Shown here: piece after piece, positions 14,858-23,447 of the stretch
Layout of the letters: the number at the start of each line of letters is the position of its first letter
How positions within the stretch are numbered: the stretch's first letter is position 1
Assembly (NCBI GenBank): GCA_910584215.1
Contig: CAJTYI010000029.1
Location: 1 to 32,592, forward strand
DNA from: an uncultured Roseburia sp.
Lineage (GTDB): Bacteria > Bacillota > Clostridia > Lachnospirales > Lachnospiraceae
DNA length: 32,592 nt
Direction of reading: 5' to 3'
The notes under the pieces: generated by a model
The model's input: the letters and a program-made list of their open reading frames with translations, nothing else
The model's database searches: none
What the model was told of the DNA's origin: nothing
Program-made: the position numbers and the translations under genes

Positions 14858-15467
14858 GACAGAGAGCATTATCGACGGATTTGAATTTGCAGATTTAAAA
14901 GAGGCCATGCAGGCCGCCAAAGAGGTGGAGGGAGTGCGCTATATCCGCACCAAAACAGATTTGGCCAATCCCGAGATGGTTTTACAGATCTATAATAAGA
15001 TGGTTTCCCAGGAAATGTTTGACACTGTGGTCGGGTACTGTTATCTGAAAGAACTGCAAAATTATCTTTATGACGCCAGGGTTATCGCAGATCACGCCAT
15101 TTTGCCGATCAAAATAGATCGCCCCGGGGCAAAAGGCGGCGCGGGGGAGTCTACGGCACATGCGGATGAACCCAAACAAAAGGAGACGCCAGTGAGACCG
15201 GCACAGCCGCGGGTCACAGAAAATACACAGCCGCGGGGTAAAGTAGATCATACAGATTATAAAGTGCGCAGTCAGGTGCTTGGGATTGTCAGCGCGGTTT
15301 TGACGGTTTGTGTGATTTTGATGTTTGTAATCATGGCGACGAGCGGCAGTCCAAACATTTTAAATTATGAAAATCAGCTGATAGATAAATACGAGCAGTG
15401 GGAGCAGGAGCTGGTGGAGAGAGAAAATGCGGTGAAAGAGAGGGAGAGGCAGCTTGGACAAGATTAA
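14850..15467 (+). CDS. Uncharacterised single-span membrane protein
   Basis: I do not recognise a named family for this 205-residue protein. Residues 1-90 look like a compact cytoplasmic domain (GFEFADLKEAMQAAKEVEGV...). Residues 91-136 form a Pro/Lys/Glu-rich linker, one transmembrane helix follows at about 143-163, and the C-terminal 40 residues are charged and probably coiled-coil (YEQWEQELVERENAVKERER). The start overlaps the GGDEF stop by 8 nt and its own end overlaps the response regulator by 14 nt. It is therefore translated as part of the signalling operon and may tether or sense for it. The function is unknown. Confidence 0.8.
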   Translation: MSKTESIIDGFEFADLKEAMQAAKEVEGVRYIRTKTDLANPEMVLQIYNKMVSQEMFDTVVGYCYLKELQNYLYDARVIADHAILPIKIDRPGAKGGAGESTAHADEPKQKETPVRPAQPRVTENTQPRGKVDHTDYKVRSQVLGIVSAVLTVCVILMFVIMATSGSPNILNYENQLIDKYEQWEQELVERENAVKERERQLGQD

Positions 15468-16137
15468 GATTCTGGTGGTGGACGATGAGAGCCGCATGAG
15501 AAAACTGGTGCGGGACTTTTTAGTGCGGGAGAGTTACGAGGTATTGGAAGCCGGTGACGGGGAGGCGGCGCTGGATTTGTTTTACCAGGAGAAAGACATT
15601 GCACTGCTGATACTGGACGTGATGATGCCAAAGATGAATGGCTGGGAGGTGTGCCGGGAGGTGCGGGAACACTCCAAGGTGCCGATTATTATGCTGACCG
15701 CAAAATCAGACGAGAGCGATGAGCTTACGGGTTTTGATCTGGGCGTGGACGAATATATTACGAAGCCGTTTTCACCAAAGATACTGGTCGCACGGGTCGG
15801 AGCGATCCTGCGCAGAAGCGGCAAGGGAACCGGGGAGAGCGAGCTTTTGGACAAAGGCGGCATCGTGATCGACAAGACGGCGCATATGGTTACGGTGGAC
15901 GGAAATCGCATTGACCTAAGCTATAAGGAGTTTGAGCTTTTGTCTTATTTCCTTGAAAACGAGGGGATTGCCCTCTCGCGTGAAAAGATCTTAAATCATG
16001 TGTGGAATTATGACTATTTCGGCGATGCGAGGACCATTGACACGCATGTAAAAAAACTGCGCGCAAAGATTGGGGAGAAAGGCGAGTATATCAAGACGAT
16101 CTGGGGCATGGGCTACAAATTTGAGACCAGATCGTGA
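15454..16137 (+). CDS. OmpR/PhoB-family response regulator
   Basis: This 227-residue DNA-binding regulator has a receiver domain at 1-118 with acidic pair D10-D11, phospho-acceptor D55 (LLILDVMMPK), T82 and K104 (ITKPFSP). A winged-helix output domain at about 130-227 ends in the typical ARTIDTHVKKLRAKIG and WGMGYKF. The start is TTG 15454, inside the previous gene and out of frame with it. GGGAGAGG at 15442-15449 is its ribosome site, and the next residues DKIKILVVDDE are the family N-terminus. The kinase gene begins 67 bp downstream. It should be phosphorylated by that kinase and control unknown targets, possibly this operon. Confidence 0.95.
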   Translation: MDKIKILVVDDESRMRKLVRDFLVRESYEVLEAGDGEAALDLFYQEKDIALLILDVMMPKMNGWEVCREVREHSKVPIIMLTAKSDESDELTGFDLGVDEYITKPFSPKILVARVGAILRRSGKGTGESELLDKGGIVIDKTAHMVTVDGNRIDLSYKEFELLSYFLENEGIALSREKILNHVWNYDYFGDARTIDTHVKKLRAKIGEKGEYIKTIWGMGYKFETRS

Positions 16138-16204
16138 CAGTCTGCGCGGGCGACAGCAGTGTAAGATCATTGTGGTTGCGAAAAATCATCAAAGGTTTGG
16201 ATAT

Positions 16205-17704
16205 ATGAAAAGAAAGAAAACAGAGAAGCGGTCTTATTCGCTGACCGTGGAGATCGCGGGTATTATTATAGGATTGGTGCTGGGAACCGTGGCCCTCTGC
16301 TGGTTTTTAAACACCGCCCTGTTGGGGCAGTATTACGAGACGAAAAAGGTGACGACACTGCTCGACGGATTTGAGATGATCGATATGGTCAGTGCCGAAA
16401 ACGGGTTTGCTTCCTCAGAGTTTGAGGTTGCTTTTGAAAATTTTTGTGCCAACGGCAATATCACGGTGATGATTATCAATTCAGATTTGACGATCGTGCG
16501 TTCTTCTGTGAGCGATACCTATCGTATGCTGATGGAGTTTCAGGATATTTTGTTTGGCAAAGAGCAGGAGCGCACGACGGTTCTAAAGGCATCGGGCGAA
16601 TATGTGATCCAGAGAAGAACGGATGAGCGGTTGAAATCCGAATATCTGGTATTATCCGGCACGCTCTCCAACGGCAATCTGATTCTGATGCGTTCCGCTC
16701 TTGAGAGCATACGCGAGAGCGCGAAGATTTCCAACCGTTTTCTGCTGTATGTGGGCAGCGGTGTCGCTGTTTTGGGTATTTTATTGACGGTGTTTATCAC
16801 GAAGCGAATCACCACGCCGCTGCTTGAGCTGACGGAAATCTCTAAGCGCATGGCGGACCTTGATTTTGACGCAAAATATACGTCAAGGCAGTCGCATCAC
16901 AACGAAATCGACGAGCTGGGAAGCCACATGAATGAGCTTTCCAATACGCTCGAACGGACAATATCCGAGCTAAAGAGCGCGAACAACGGATTGATGATGG
17001 ACATTGAAAAGAAAACGCAGGTGGATGAGATGCGCAAGGACTTTCTTTCCAATGTGTCGCACGAATTAAAGACGCCGCTGGCATTGATTCAGGGGTACGC
17101 CGAGGGACTTAAGGAGTGTATCAACGACGAGGAAGAGAGCCGCAATTTTTACTGTGAGGTCATTATGGATGAGGCGGATAAGATGAACAGTATGGTCAAA
17201 AAGCTGCTCACCTTAAATCAGCTGGAGTTCGGCAATGAGACCGTGCAGATGGAGCGTTTTAACCTGACGGAGCTGATACAGGGCGTCGTGGATGCCGCGG
17301 AAATTTTATTGACCCAGCAGGGGATACAGCTTAGCTTTACAGAGCCGGCAGATGTCTATGTCTGGGCGGATGAATTTAAGGTCGAAGAAATTGTGACGAA
17401 TTATCTGAGCAATGCGATTCATCATGCGGCGGATGAAAAGAAAATCGTGATTTCTTACGAGAGGGAGGAGACCAGGGTAAGAGTCTGCGTCTTTAACACC
17501 GGAAAACAAATTCCGGAGGAGGACCTTGACAATATCTGGATTAAATTCTATAAAGTGGATAAAGCGCGGACGAGGGAATACGGCGGCAGCGGTATCGGCC
17601 TTTCGATTGTCAAAGCGATTGTGGATTCCTTTCATCAGGAGTGCGGCGTAATCAACCGTGCAGACGGCGTGGAGTTTTACTTTACACTTGACACTGGAAA
17701 TTAA
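16205..17704 (+). CDS. Membrane sensor histidine kinase
   Basis: The kinase has 499 residues and is the partner of the preceding regulator. Helix TM1 lies at about 13-35, an extracytoplasmic sensor region at about 37-177, and TM2 at 178-199. A HAMP segment (ITKRITTPLLELTEISKRM) follows, then the dimerisation/phosphorylation domain with H286 in SNVSHELKTPLALIQGYAEG. The ATPase domain has N-box residues N399 and N403 (TNYLSNAIHHA), an F-box-like IWIKFYKVD, and G2 GGSGIGLSIVK. ATG 16205 was chosen because it starts at MKRKK before TM1; the frame is open back to 16070 but that overlaps the regulator. The signal sensed is unknown. Confidence 0.95.
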   Translation: MKRKKTEKRSYSLTVEIAGIIIGLVLGTVALCWFLNTALLGQYYETKKVTTLLDGFEMIDMVSAENGFASSEFEVAFENFCANGNITVMIINSDLTIVRSSVSDTYRMLMEFQDILFGKEQERTTVLKASGEYVIQRRTDERLKSEYLVLSGTLSNGNLILMRSALESIRESAKISNRFLLYVGSGVAVLGILLTVFITKRITTPLLELTEISKRMADLDFDAKYTSRQSHHNEIDELGSHMNELSNTLERTISELKSANNGLMMDIEKKTQVDEMRKDFLSNVSHELKTPLALIQGYAEGLKECINDEEESRNFYCEVIMDEADKMNSMVKKLLTLNQLEFGNETVQMERFNLTELIQGVVDAAEILLTQQGIQLSFTEPADVYVWADEFKVEEIVTNYLSNAIHHAADEKKIVISYEREETRVRVCVFNTGKQIPEEDLDNIWIKFYKVDKARTREYGGSGIGLSIVKAIVDSFHQECGVINRADGVEFYFTLDTGN

Positions 17705-17762
17705 CAAATACACTGCCCGCAGGCGGATTTTTGTAAAAAATTTTGATTTGTAAAAATTTCGG

Positions 17763-17791
17763 TTGCTATCTGCTTCCGAAAATGCTAATAT
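17763..17791 (+). promoter_or_regulatory. Predicted sigma-A promoter for the lipoprotein gene
   Basis: TTGCTA (17763-17768) and TAATAT (17786-17791) are separated by 17 bp, upstream of the ATG at 17829. This suggests the lipoprotein is expressed separately from the kinase. Confidence 0.55.
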
Positions 17792-17828
17792 TATTATATC
17801 ATATTATAGAAATGGTGTAACATATCCT

Positions 17829-18545
17829 ATGAAAAGATCGAGAGCACAGATGATACTGGCGGCATCCATGGGTTTGATGCTGTTGGGGGGCTGCGGCGAA
17901 GTACCGTACAGCCTGACAGATAGTGAGCAAAATATCATAGTGGATTATTCAGCACATATTGTGTCAAAGTACAATTCCTACCAAAAGAACGGCCTTACCT
18001 GGGTTGATTTTGCGGCGGAGGAGGAAGAGACGGAGACACCGCCGGAGGATACGCAGGCAGGTGAGAGCGAGCAGCCGGAGGAGGCGCCGGAGATTTCGGG
18101 CGGCGAAGCGCCGGGCGAGGCAGAGTCTTCTTTGCAGAAAGCTACGCTCAACGAGCTGTTTGGACAGCAGGGCATTGCCGTGGAGTATGCGGGAGCTTAT
18201 CTGACCGACAGTTATGTGCAGGATACATATTATGCACTGTATGCCGACGCGGGAAAGCAGTATCTGGTGTTGCAGATCGATTTACAGAATACGGCCGGCG
18301 TTGATGTTAGCGTTGACAATCTGGGCTTGGTCTCAACGTTTCACGCAGTTGTAAACGGCGACCTCGAGATCCCTTCCGAGATGACCGTGCTGTTGGAGGA
18401 TTTTGCACAGTTCCGGGACACTGTGGCGGCCGATGAGAAAAGGCAGACAGTGTTGTTGTTTCAGGTGTCGGATACCATCCCCGATGTTGCGAGTTTGGAC
18501 CTTTATGTCACCATGGGTGGAGAAAAATACCAAATTATTTTATAA
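17829..18545 (+). CDS. Putative lipoprotein of unknown function
   Basis: The 238-residue precursor has a lipoprotein signal: a basic MKRSR start, a hydrophobic core, and the lipobox LLGGC with C22 as the lipidated residue. A strongly acidic, Pro/Glu-rich linker (about 60-105, for example EEEETETPPED) separates the anchor from a C-terminal beta-rich domain (about 115-238). That domain resembles Ig-like domains of the DUF4352/DUF5067 type (QYLVLQIDLQNTAGVDVSVDN). The acidic linker probably spans the cell wall. ATG 17829 lacks a strong ribosome site, but the signal sequence fixes it well; the frame is open back to 17763. It lies between the two-component genes and cheV. A sensory or wall role would be inference only. 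Confidence 0.8.
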   Translation: MKRSRAQMILAASMGLMLLGGCGEVPYSLTDSEQNIIVDYSAHIVSKYNSYQKNGLTWVDFAAEEEETETPPEDTQAGESEQPEEAPEISGGEAPGEAESSLQKATLNELFGQQGIAVEYAGAYLTDSYVQDTYYALYADAGKQYLVLQIDLQNTAGVDVSVDNLGLVSTFHAVVNGDLEIPSEMTVLLEDFAQFRDTVAADEKRQTVLLFQVSDTIPDVASLDLYVTMGGEKYQIIL

Positions 18546-18582
18546 TATTTTGCGAAAATAAATGTAATTTTTTGAATACTTA

Positions 18583-18591
18583 TGCTATAAT
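18583..18591 (+). promoter_or_regulatory. Extended -10 promoter for cheV
   Basis: TGCTATAAT (18583-18591) is a perfect extended -10 element. The -35 region, TGTAAT at 18563-18568 with 17-bp spacing, is weak. The leader to cheV would be about 50 nt. Confidence 0.55.
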
Positions 18592-18646
18592 GGTGGCAGG
18601 TCAAAAAATTGCGATGGAAATATATGCGCAGGAGGAGAAGAGCGGA

Positions 18647-19552
18647 ATGGATACAAATATTTTATTGGAATCTGGAACAAATGAGCTGGAAGTCCTGGAG
18701 TTTACCTTGGGAGACAGCCACTATGGCATCAATGTGGCGAAAATTCTTGAGATTTTAACTTATCAGCCGGTAACGCCAGTCCCGAATTCACATCCGAGTG
18801 TAGAGGGTATTTTTATGCCGCGCGACACGATGATGACGGTACTGAATCTGAGAAGATGCCTTGGCATGGAGGATGAGCAGAAAGAGGGCGGTCTGTTTAT
18901 CATCACAAACTTTAATAAATTAAATATTGCGTTCCATGTAGATACCGTAATCGGTATTCACAGGGTATCATGGGAGTCGATTATCAAACCGGATTCCACC
19001 ATCAACACCGAGGAGAACAGCGCTTCCACCGGTGTGATTAAGATGGAGGATAAACTGGTGATTATTCTCGACTTTGAGAAGATCGTCACGGATATCAGCC
19101 CGGAGACCGGTCTTAAAGTATCCGATATTGAGGACATGGACAGAGACAGAAGCGATGCGCCGATTCTCATTGCCGAGGATTCGCCGCTGCTTAGCAAGCT
19201 GATCACCGACTGCTTAAAGAAAGCCGGATACACAAATCTCATCATCACAATGAACGGCCAGGAGGCTTGGGATAAATTGCAGGAGTTTAAGAAAGCCGGT
19301 GAAGTGCGTGAGAAAGTACACTGTATTATTACCGATATTGAGATGCCATTGATGGATGGACATCGTCTGACGAAATTGGTAAAGACAGATGACGTGATGA
19401 AAAAGATACCGCTGATTATTTTCTCATCACTGGTAAATGATGAAATGAAACGAAAAGGAGAGCGTCTCGGTGCAGATGCACAGTTGACGAAGCCTGAGAT
19501 TGGCAGTCTTGTACAAGCGATTGACAATTTGATTGATGAGAGCAAGAATTAG
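18647..19552 (+). CDS. cheV: Chemotaxis coupling protein CheV
   Basis: CheV fuses a CheW-like coupling domain (about 14-155) that links chemoreceptors to CheA with a receiver domain (about 172-298) used in adaptation. The N-terminus VLEFTLGDSHYGINVAKILEIL is CheW-like. The receiver shows E177-D178 (IAEDSP), phospho-acceptor D230 in IITDIEMPLMDG, and K282 in TKPE. At 301 residues it has the usual length. ATG 18647 follows GGAGG at 18631-18635; an in-frame extension to 18572 runs through the -10 box and is rejected. No other chemotaxis or flagellar genes are next to it, so it is an orphan cheV within a c-di-GMP/two-component neighbourhood. Confidence 0.93.
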   Translation: MDTNILLESGTNELEVLEFTLGDSHYGINVAKILEILTYQPVTPVPNSHPSVEGIFMPRDTMMTVLNLRRCLGMEDEQKEGGLFIITNFNKLNIAFHVDTVIGIHRVSWESIIKPDSTINTEENSASTGVIKMEDKLVIILDFEKIVTDISPETGLKVSDIEDMDRDRSDAPILIAEDSPLLSKLITDCLKKAGYTNLIITMNGQEAWDKLQEFKKAGEVREKVHCIITDIEMPLMDGHRLTKLVKTDDVMKKIPLIIFSSLVNDEMKRKGERLGADAQLTKPEIGSLVQAIDNLIDESKN

Positions 19553-19562
19553 AAAGAAAGCC

Positions 19563-19593
19563 AAAAAGGGGATGTGATGCTTATCACATCCCC
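19563..19593 (-). terminator. Perfect hairpin after cheV, with its T-run on the minus strand
   Basis: GGGGATGTGAT (19568-19578) pairs perfectly with ATCACATCCCC (19583-19593) over a 4-nt loop. On the + strand no T-run follows. On the minus strand the hairpin is followed by TTTTT (19563-19567), so it would stop antisense transcripts better than cheV transcripts. In the + sense it may protect the cheV mRNA 3' end. Confidence 0.6.
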
Positions 19594-19626
19594 CTAATCA
19601 AGTTATAGGCCATTGGAGGTACTTTC

Positions 19627-21234
19627 ATGAGTAGAACAGAAGATTACCTGGATGAATTACTTAATTCTGTATCATCATCGGAACAAGAAGGAAGCCAGGA
19701 AGGCGGAAGAGTAAGTAAGAAGAGCAAGACACCGGAGGATGATTTCTTAAGCGCTTTCGAGGAAGAGATTTTGTCAGGCGAGGACTCGGATGACTTTTTG
19801 CAGCAGTTTGAGCAGGAGCTTGATTTTGGCGGAAAAGGTTTTGACAGCTCCGCTGCTGCCAGTGAAAATATGGAGTCTCTACAGTCTGGCACAACAGAAT
19901 TACAATCTGCGGAATCGGATGTATACGAGCAGCCCGATCTGGAGGAGGACACCGAGCAGCAAGATTCGGATGCGGACATTTTTGGAGGAGACATCGAAAA
20001 CGACTCTATGATGGAGGACCTCGACAGTATTTTAAGCAGTGCCAAGGAGCGTATGGACGTTTCGGAGGACGGTTTGGGTACATTGGACGATGGCGGCGTT
20101 TTGATGGTGGATACACTGGGGGAAGGCCTGGGAGATGAAGTAGAGGAGGAGCCCTTTGCGGGCGGTTCTGATTTGGAGAAGAGACTGGAAAATATTGCCG
20201 ATGCCACGGAGGACTTAACGGGAATTGGGGATCTGGGCGACGATTTTGGACTGGATGATCTGGAGGCTGAGCCACTGGAAGAGGAGGAGGCGTCCGAGCT
20301 TTCCCTGGATGAAATACCGGTGGATGCAGACATGGAAGACGACGGCGACGGCAAGAAAAAGAAACGAATGAAAAAAGAAAAAAGAAAAAAGAAAGAAAAG
20401 GGCGGCGCGTCGGAGGACGGCGAGCAGTTGACGTTCCTGCAAAAATTGTCGCGGATTGTATTTGGGGAGGACGAAGAAGAGGACGGCGACGGCGCCAAAG
20501 GCGAGGATGGCGGTGGATTAGCCGGCGATGACTTAGATGCCGAGCTTTTAGGAGAGCTTGGAGGCGCGTCCGGGGGTGCACAACCCGATAAGAAAGCCAA
20601 GAAAGAAAAGAAAAAGAAAGAGAAGAAGCCGAAAGAGAAAAAGCCGCCGAAGGAGAAAAAGCCAAAGCCCCAGAAACCAAAGAAAGAGAAAAAACCCAAA
20701 GAGAAGGATTTGACACCGCCGCTTCCCAAGATACCGGTGTTATTGATCTGCATCATGACAGGGTCGTTTTTGGCGCTCATTTTGGTGGGAACCAACCTGG
20801 TCGGATATTCGAGGCCCTTTGCGGAGGCAGAACGCGCATACAAGATGGGCAGTTATACCGAAGCATACCGCTATGTGCGGGGAATGGAGATCAAAGAAAA
20901 AGACAAGGATCTTTTTGAAAAGTATCGTATTATGGCCAATGCGCAGGGGAAATTTGACGCTTACCAGAGTTTTATGGAGGCCGGAATCTATGATATGGCG
21001 CTGGATTCTCTTATCCAAACGGTCGGAAGATGCGATAAGTATGCGTTTGATGCAGAGGTCTACGACTGTTACAGTGAGTTGATTGCGCTCAAAGATTCTG
21101 CGGTTGGGGCGCTCAGTACATTTGGCATCAATGAGCAGCGCGCAGCGGAACTTTATGTAATCGAGGATAAAAAAACGTACTCCATAGAACTCCACACGAT
21201 TTTACTCAATGCAGGGTTGGTGACAGAAGAGTGA
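19627..21234 (+). CDS. Uncharacterised membrane protein with acidic and lysine-rich tracts
   Basis: I do not recognise a family for this 535-residue protein. Residues 1-240 are strongly acidic and probably disordered, with repeated DDFL/ELDF-like segments. A first lysine block (DGKKKKRMKKEKRKKK) lies at about 240-260 and a second, much longer Lys/Pro/Glu block at about 322-361. One transmembrane helix follows at about 369-393 (IPVLLICIMTGSFLALILVG), then a 140-residue mostly helical C-terminal domain with TPR-like repeats. The lysine block next to the helix predicts a cytoplasmic N-terminus and an outside C-terminus. ATG 19627 follows TTGGAGGT. It starts 74 bp after cheV and its stop overlaps the hisH start (GTGA). 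The function is unknown. Confidence 0.85.
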   Translation: MSRTEDYLDELLNSVSSSEQEGSQEGGRVSKKSKTPEDDFLSAFEEEILSGEDSDDFLQQFEQELDFGGKGFDSSAAASENMESLQSGTTELQSAESDVYEQPDLEEDTEQQDSDADIFGGDIENDSMMEDLDSILSSAKERMDVSEDGLGTLDDGGVLMVDTLGEGLGDEVEEEPFAGGSDLEKRLENIADATEDLTGIGDLGDDFGLDDLEAEPLEEEEASELSLDEIPVDADMEDDGDGKKKKRMKKEKRKKKEKGGASEDGEQLTFLQKLSRIVFGEDEEEDGDGAKGEDGGGLAGDDLDAELLGELGGASGGAQPDKKAKKEKKKKEKKPKEKKPPKEKKPKPQKPKKEKKPKEKDLTPPLPKIPVLLICIMTGSFLALILVGTNLVGYSRPFAEAERAYKMGSYTEAYRYVRGMEIKEKDKDLFEKYRIMANAQGKFDAYQSFMEAGIYDMALDSLIQTVGRCDKYAFDAEVYDCYSELIALKDSAVGALSTFGINEQRAAELYVIEDKKTYSIELHTILLNAGLVTEE

Positions 21235-21836
21235 TAGCGATTATAGATTATGATGCGGGTAATTTAAAGAGCGTGGAAAAGGCGCTTTGTGCGCTGGGAA
21301 AGCAGTGTGTAATTACCAGAGATTACAGAGAGATTTTAAAGGCAGATAAGGTAATCCTGCCCGGGGTAGGGGCATTTGCAACTGCTATGGAACAGCTGAA
21401 AAAATACGAGCTGGACAAGGTGATTTATGAGGTGGCCGCAAACAATACGCCGTTTCTTGGCATATGTCTGGGATTGCAGCTATTGTTTGCGGGCAGTGAG
21501 GAAAATTCCGGCATAGAGGGGCTGCATCTTTTGGAGGGGCGCATCTTGCGCATCCCCGATCAGGAGGGGCTTAAAATACCGCATATAGGATGGAATTCTC
21601 TGACGCTGCACAACCAGGGAAGACTATTTGAGGGGCAGTCCGGGCAGCCTTATGTCTATTTTGTCCATTCGTACTATCTGGAGGCGGAGGATGCGTCGAT
21701 CGTAACGGCTAAAACCGAGTACGGAGTTTCGATTCACGCCTCGGTGGAACAGGGCAATATCTTTGCCTGCCAGTTTCATCCTGAGAAGAGCGGGACGGTT
21801 GGCCTTGAGATTTTGAAAAAATTTGCGGACGCTTAG
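21231..21836 (+). CDS. hisH: Imidazole glycerol phosphate synthase, glutaminase subunit
   Basis: HisH hydrolyses glutamine and passes ammonia to HisF in histidine biosynthesis. It has 201 residues. The glutaminase triad is present: C79 in GICLGLQL, with H183 and E185 in QFHPEKSG. The N-terminus IAIIDYDAGNLKSVEKAL is typical. The start is GTG 21231, overlapping the previous stop as GTGA; the ribosome site is weak, which fits translational coupling to the upstream membrane protein. hisF follows 23 bp downstream. No other histidine genes are in the window. Confidence 0.96.
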   Translation: MIAIIDYDAGNLKSVEKALCALGKQCVITRDYREILKADKVILPGVGAFATAMEQLKKYELDKVIYEVAANNTPFLGICLGLQLLFAGSEENSGIEGLHLLEGRILRIPDQEGLKIPHIGWNSLTLHNQGRLFEGQSGQPYVYFVHSYYLEAEDASIVTAKTEYGVSIHASVEQGNIFACQFHPEKSGTVGLEILKKFADA

Positions 21837-21859
21837 GCAGTGACAAGGGAGGACTACAT

Positions 21860-22621
21860 ATGTTTACAAAGAGAATTATTCCCTGCCTGGATGTCAACGG
21901 AGGGCGTGTCGTCAAGGGCGTCAATTTTGTCAATCTAAGGGACGCGGGCGACCCGGTAGAGATTGCGGAGGCCTATGATCAGGCGGGCGCGGATGAGCTG
22001 GTCTTTTTGGATATTACCGCCACCTCCGATGCGCGGGCGACCGTAGTCGATATGGTGCGCCGGGTGGCAGATAAAGTTTTCATTCCGTTTACTGTGGGAG
22101 GAGGTATCCGCACTGTTGAAGATTTTCGCGCGTTGCTGCGGGAGGGCGCCGACAAGATTGCGGTCAATTCGGCAGCCATAGACCGGCCGCAGTTGATCGC
22201 CGAGGCGGCGGATAAGTTTGGCAGCCAGTGCGTGGTGGTTGCGATTGATGCCAGAAAGAGAGAGTGCGGTGAGGGCTGGAATATCTATAAGGCGGGAGGC
22301 CGTATTGACACAGGTTTGGACGCTGTCGAATGGGCGATAAAAGCAGAACGGTTAGGCGCCGGTGAGATTCTTTTGACGAGTATGGATTGTGACGGTACCA
22401 AGGCGGGCTACGATATCGCGCTGACCCGGGAGATTGCCGCGAGCGTTTCGATTCCGGTCATCGCTTCCGGCGGAGCCGGTACGGTGGAGCACTTTTATGA
22501 TGCCCTGACAGCCGGTCGGGCCGATGCGGCCTTGGCTGCGTCTCTGTTTCACTATAAAGAGCTGGAGATCGGTGAAGTGAAAGAATATTTGGCGGAGCGC
22601 GGCGTGCCGGTCAGAAGATGA
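21860..22621 (+). CDS. hisF: Imidazole glycerol phosphate synthase, cyclase subunit
   Basis: HisF is a TIM-barrel enzyme that uses ammonia from HisH to turn PRFAR into imidazole glycerol phosphate and AICAR. It has 253 residues. Catalytic aspartates are D11 (IIPCLDVNGGRVVKG) and D130 (VVVAIDARK). Phosphate-site motifs TVGGGIRT and ASGGAGT are intact. ATG 21860 follows GGGAGG. HisH precedes it closely and ung follows 33 bp later, so the three are probably one transcript. Confidence 0.97.
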   Translation: MFTKRIIPCLDVNGGRVVKGVNFVNLRDAGDPVEIAEAYDQAGADELVFLDITATSDARATVVDMVRRVADKVFIPFTVGGGIRTVEDFRALLREGADKIAVNSAAIDRPQLIAEAADKFGSQCVVVAIDARKRECGEGWNIYKAGGRIDTGLDAVEWAIKAERLGAGEILLTSMDCDGTKAGYDIALTREIAASVSIPVIASGGAGTVEHFYDALTAGRADAALAASLFHYKELEIGEVKEYLAERGVPVRR

Positions 22622-22654
22622 GAGCGGCGTTTTTGTGATGAGGAGGAAATGAGT

Positions 22655-23332
22655 ATGGCGATGTTGTCGAATGATTGGCTGGAGGCGGTGGCGGAGGAGT
22701 TTAAGAAGCCCTATTACCGGGAACTGTATCAGTTTGTGAAGGATGAGTATGCGAGGACTGTCGTGTATCCGCCGGCGGATGATATTTTTAACGCGATGCA
22801 TTTTACGCCGTTAAAAGAGGTGAAGGTTCTGATTTTGGGGCAGGACCCCTATCACAATGTAAATCAGGCCCACGGCCTGAGTTTTTCCGTTCTGCCCTCC
22901 CAAAAAGACATACCGCCGTCTTTGCAGAATATATATCAGGAGTTGCACGATGACTTGGGCTGTGACATGCCGAACAACGGGTATCTGAAAAAATGGGCAG
23001 ATCAGGGTGTTCTGCTTTTAAATACGGTGCTGACGGTGCGCGCCCATCAGGCAAATTCCCATCAGGGCAAAGGCTGGGAGAAATTTACGGACGCCATCAT
23101 CTCGGCGGTCAATGCCAAGGAGGAGCCGGTCGTTTACCTGCTTTGGGGCAAACCCGCACAGAGCAAGGCGCCGATGCTGACAAATCCCAATCACTTGATA
23201 TTAAAAGCGCCGCATCCAAGTCCGCTCTCAGCATACCGCGGATTTTTTGGATGCAAACATTTCAGCCAGGCCAATGATTTTTTGCGGCAGCATGGAGTTG
23301 CTCCCATAGACTGGCAAATCGAAAATCTGTGA
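22655..23332 (+). CDS. ung: Uracil-DNA glycosylase, family 1
   Basis: Ung removes uracil from DNA as the first step of base-excision repair. It has 225 residues. The water-activating loop GQDPYHNVNQAHG carries the catalytic D64, and the DNA-intercalating loop HPSPLSAYRGFFGCKHF carries H187. The start is ATG 22655 because AGGAGG at 22641-22646 is 8 nt away; the upstream in-frame ATG 22649 is only 2 nt from that site. It is the last gene of the apparent hisH-hisF-ung run. No terminator was seen after it. Confidence 0.96.
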   Translation: MAMLSNDWLEAVAEEFKKPYYRELYQFVKDEYARTVVYPPADDIFNAMHFTPLKEVKVLILGQDPYHNVNQAHGLSFSVLPSQKDIPPSLQNIYQELHDDLGCDMPNNGYLKKWADQGVLLLNTVLTVRAHQANSHQGKGWEKFTDAIISAVNAKEEPVVYLLWGKPAQSKAPMLTNPNHLILKAPHPSPLSAYRGFFGCKHFSQANDFLRQHGVAPIDWQIENL

Positions 23333-23447
23333 GAGCGGTGCTTGTCCGGCGCTGCAGGCGACTTTAATGGCTTGTTGCACGCGACAGTCGATAAGTTTCA
23401 CTCCCGCAAAATGTCATAAACGGAATGGATAATGTTGTAAAAAGCAC

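Noticed and set aside
19644..20843. Long minus-strand open frame (399 codons) opposite the acidic membrane protein
   Set aside because: It is rich in Ser, Phe and Pro because it is the complement of Glu/Asp/Lys codons; there is no ribosome site or domain, and the + strand gene has both.
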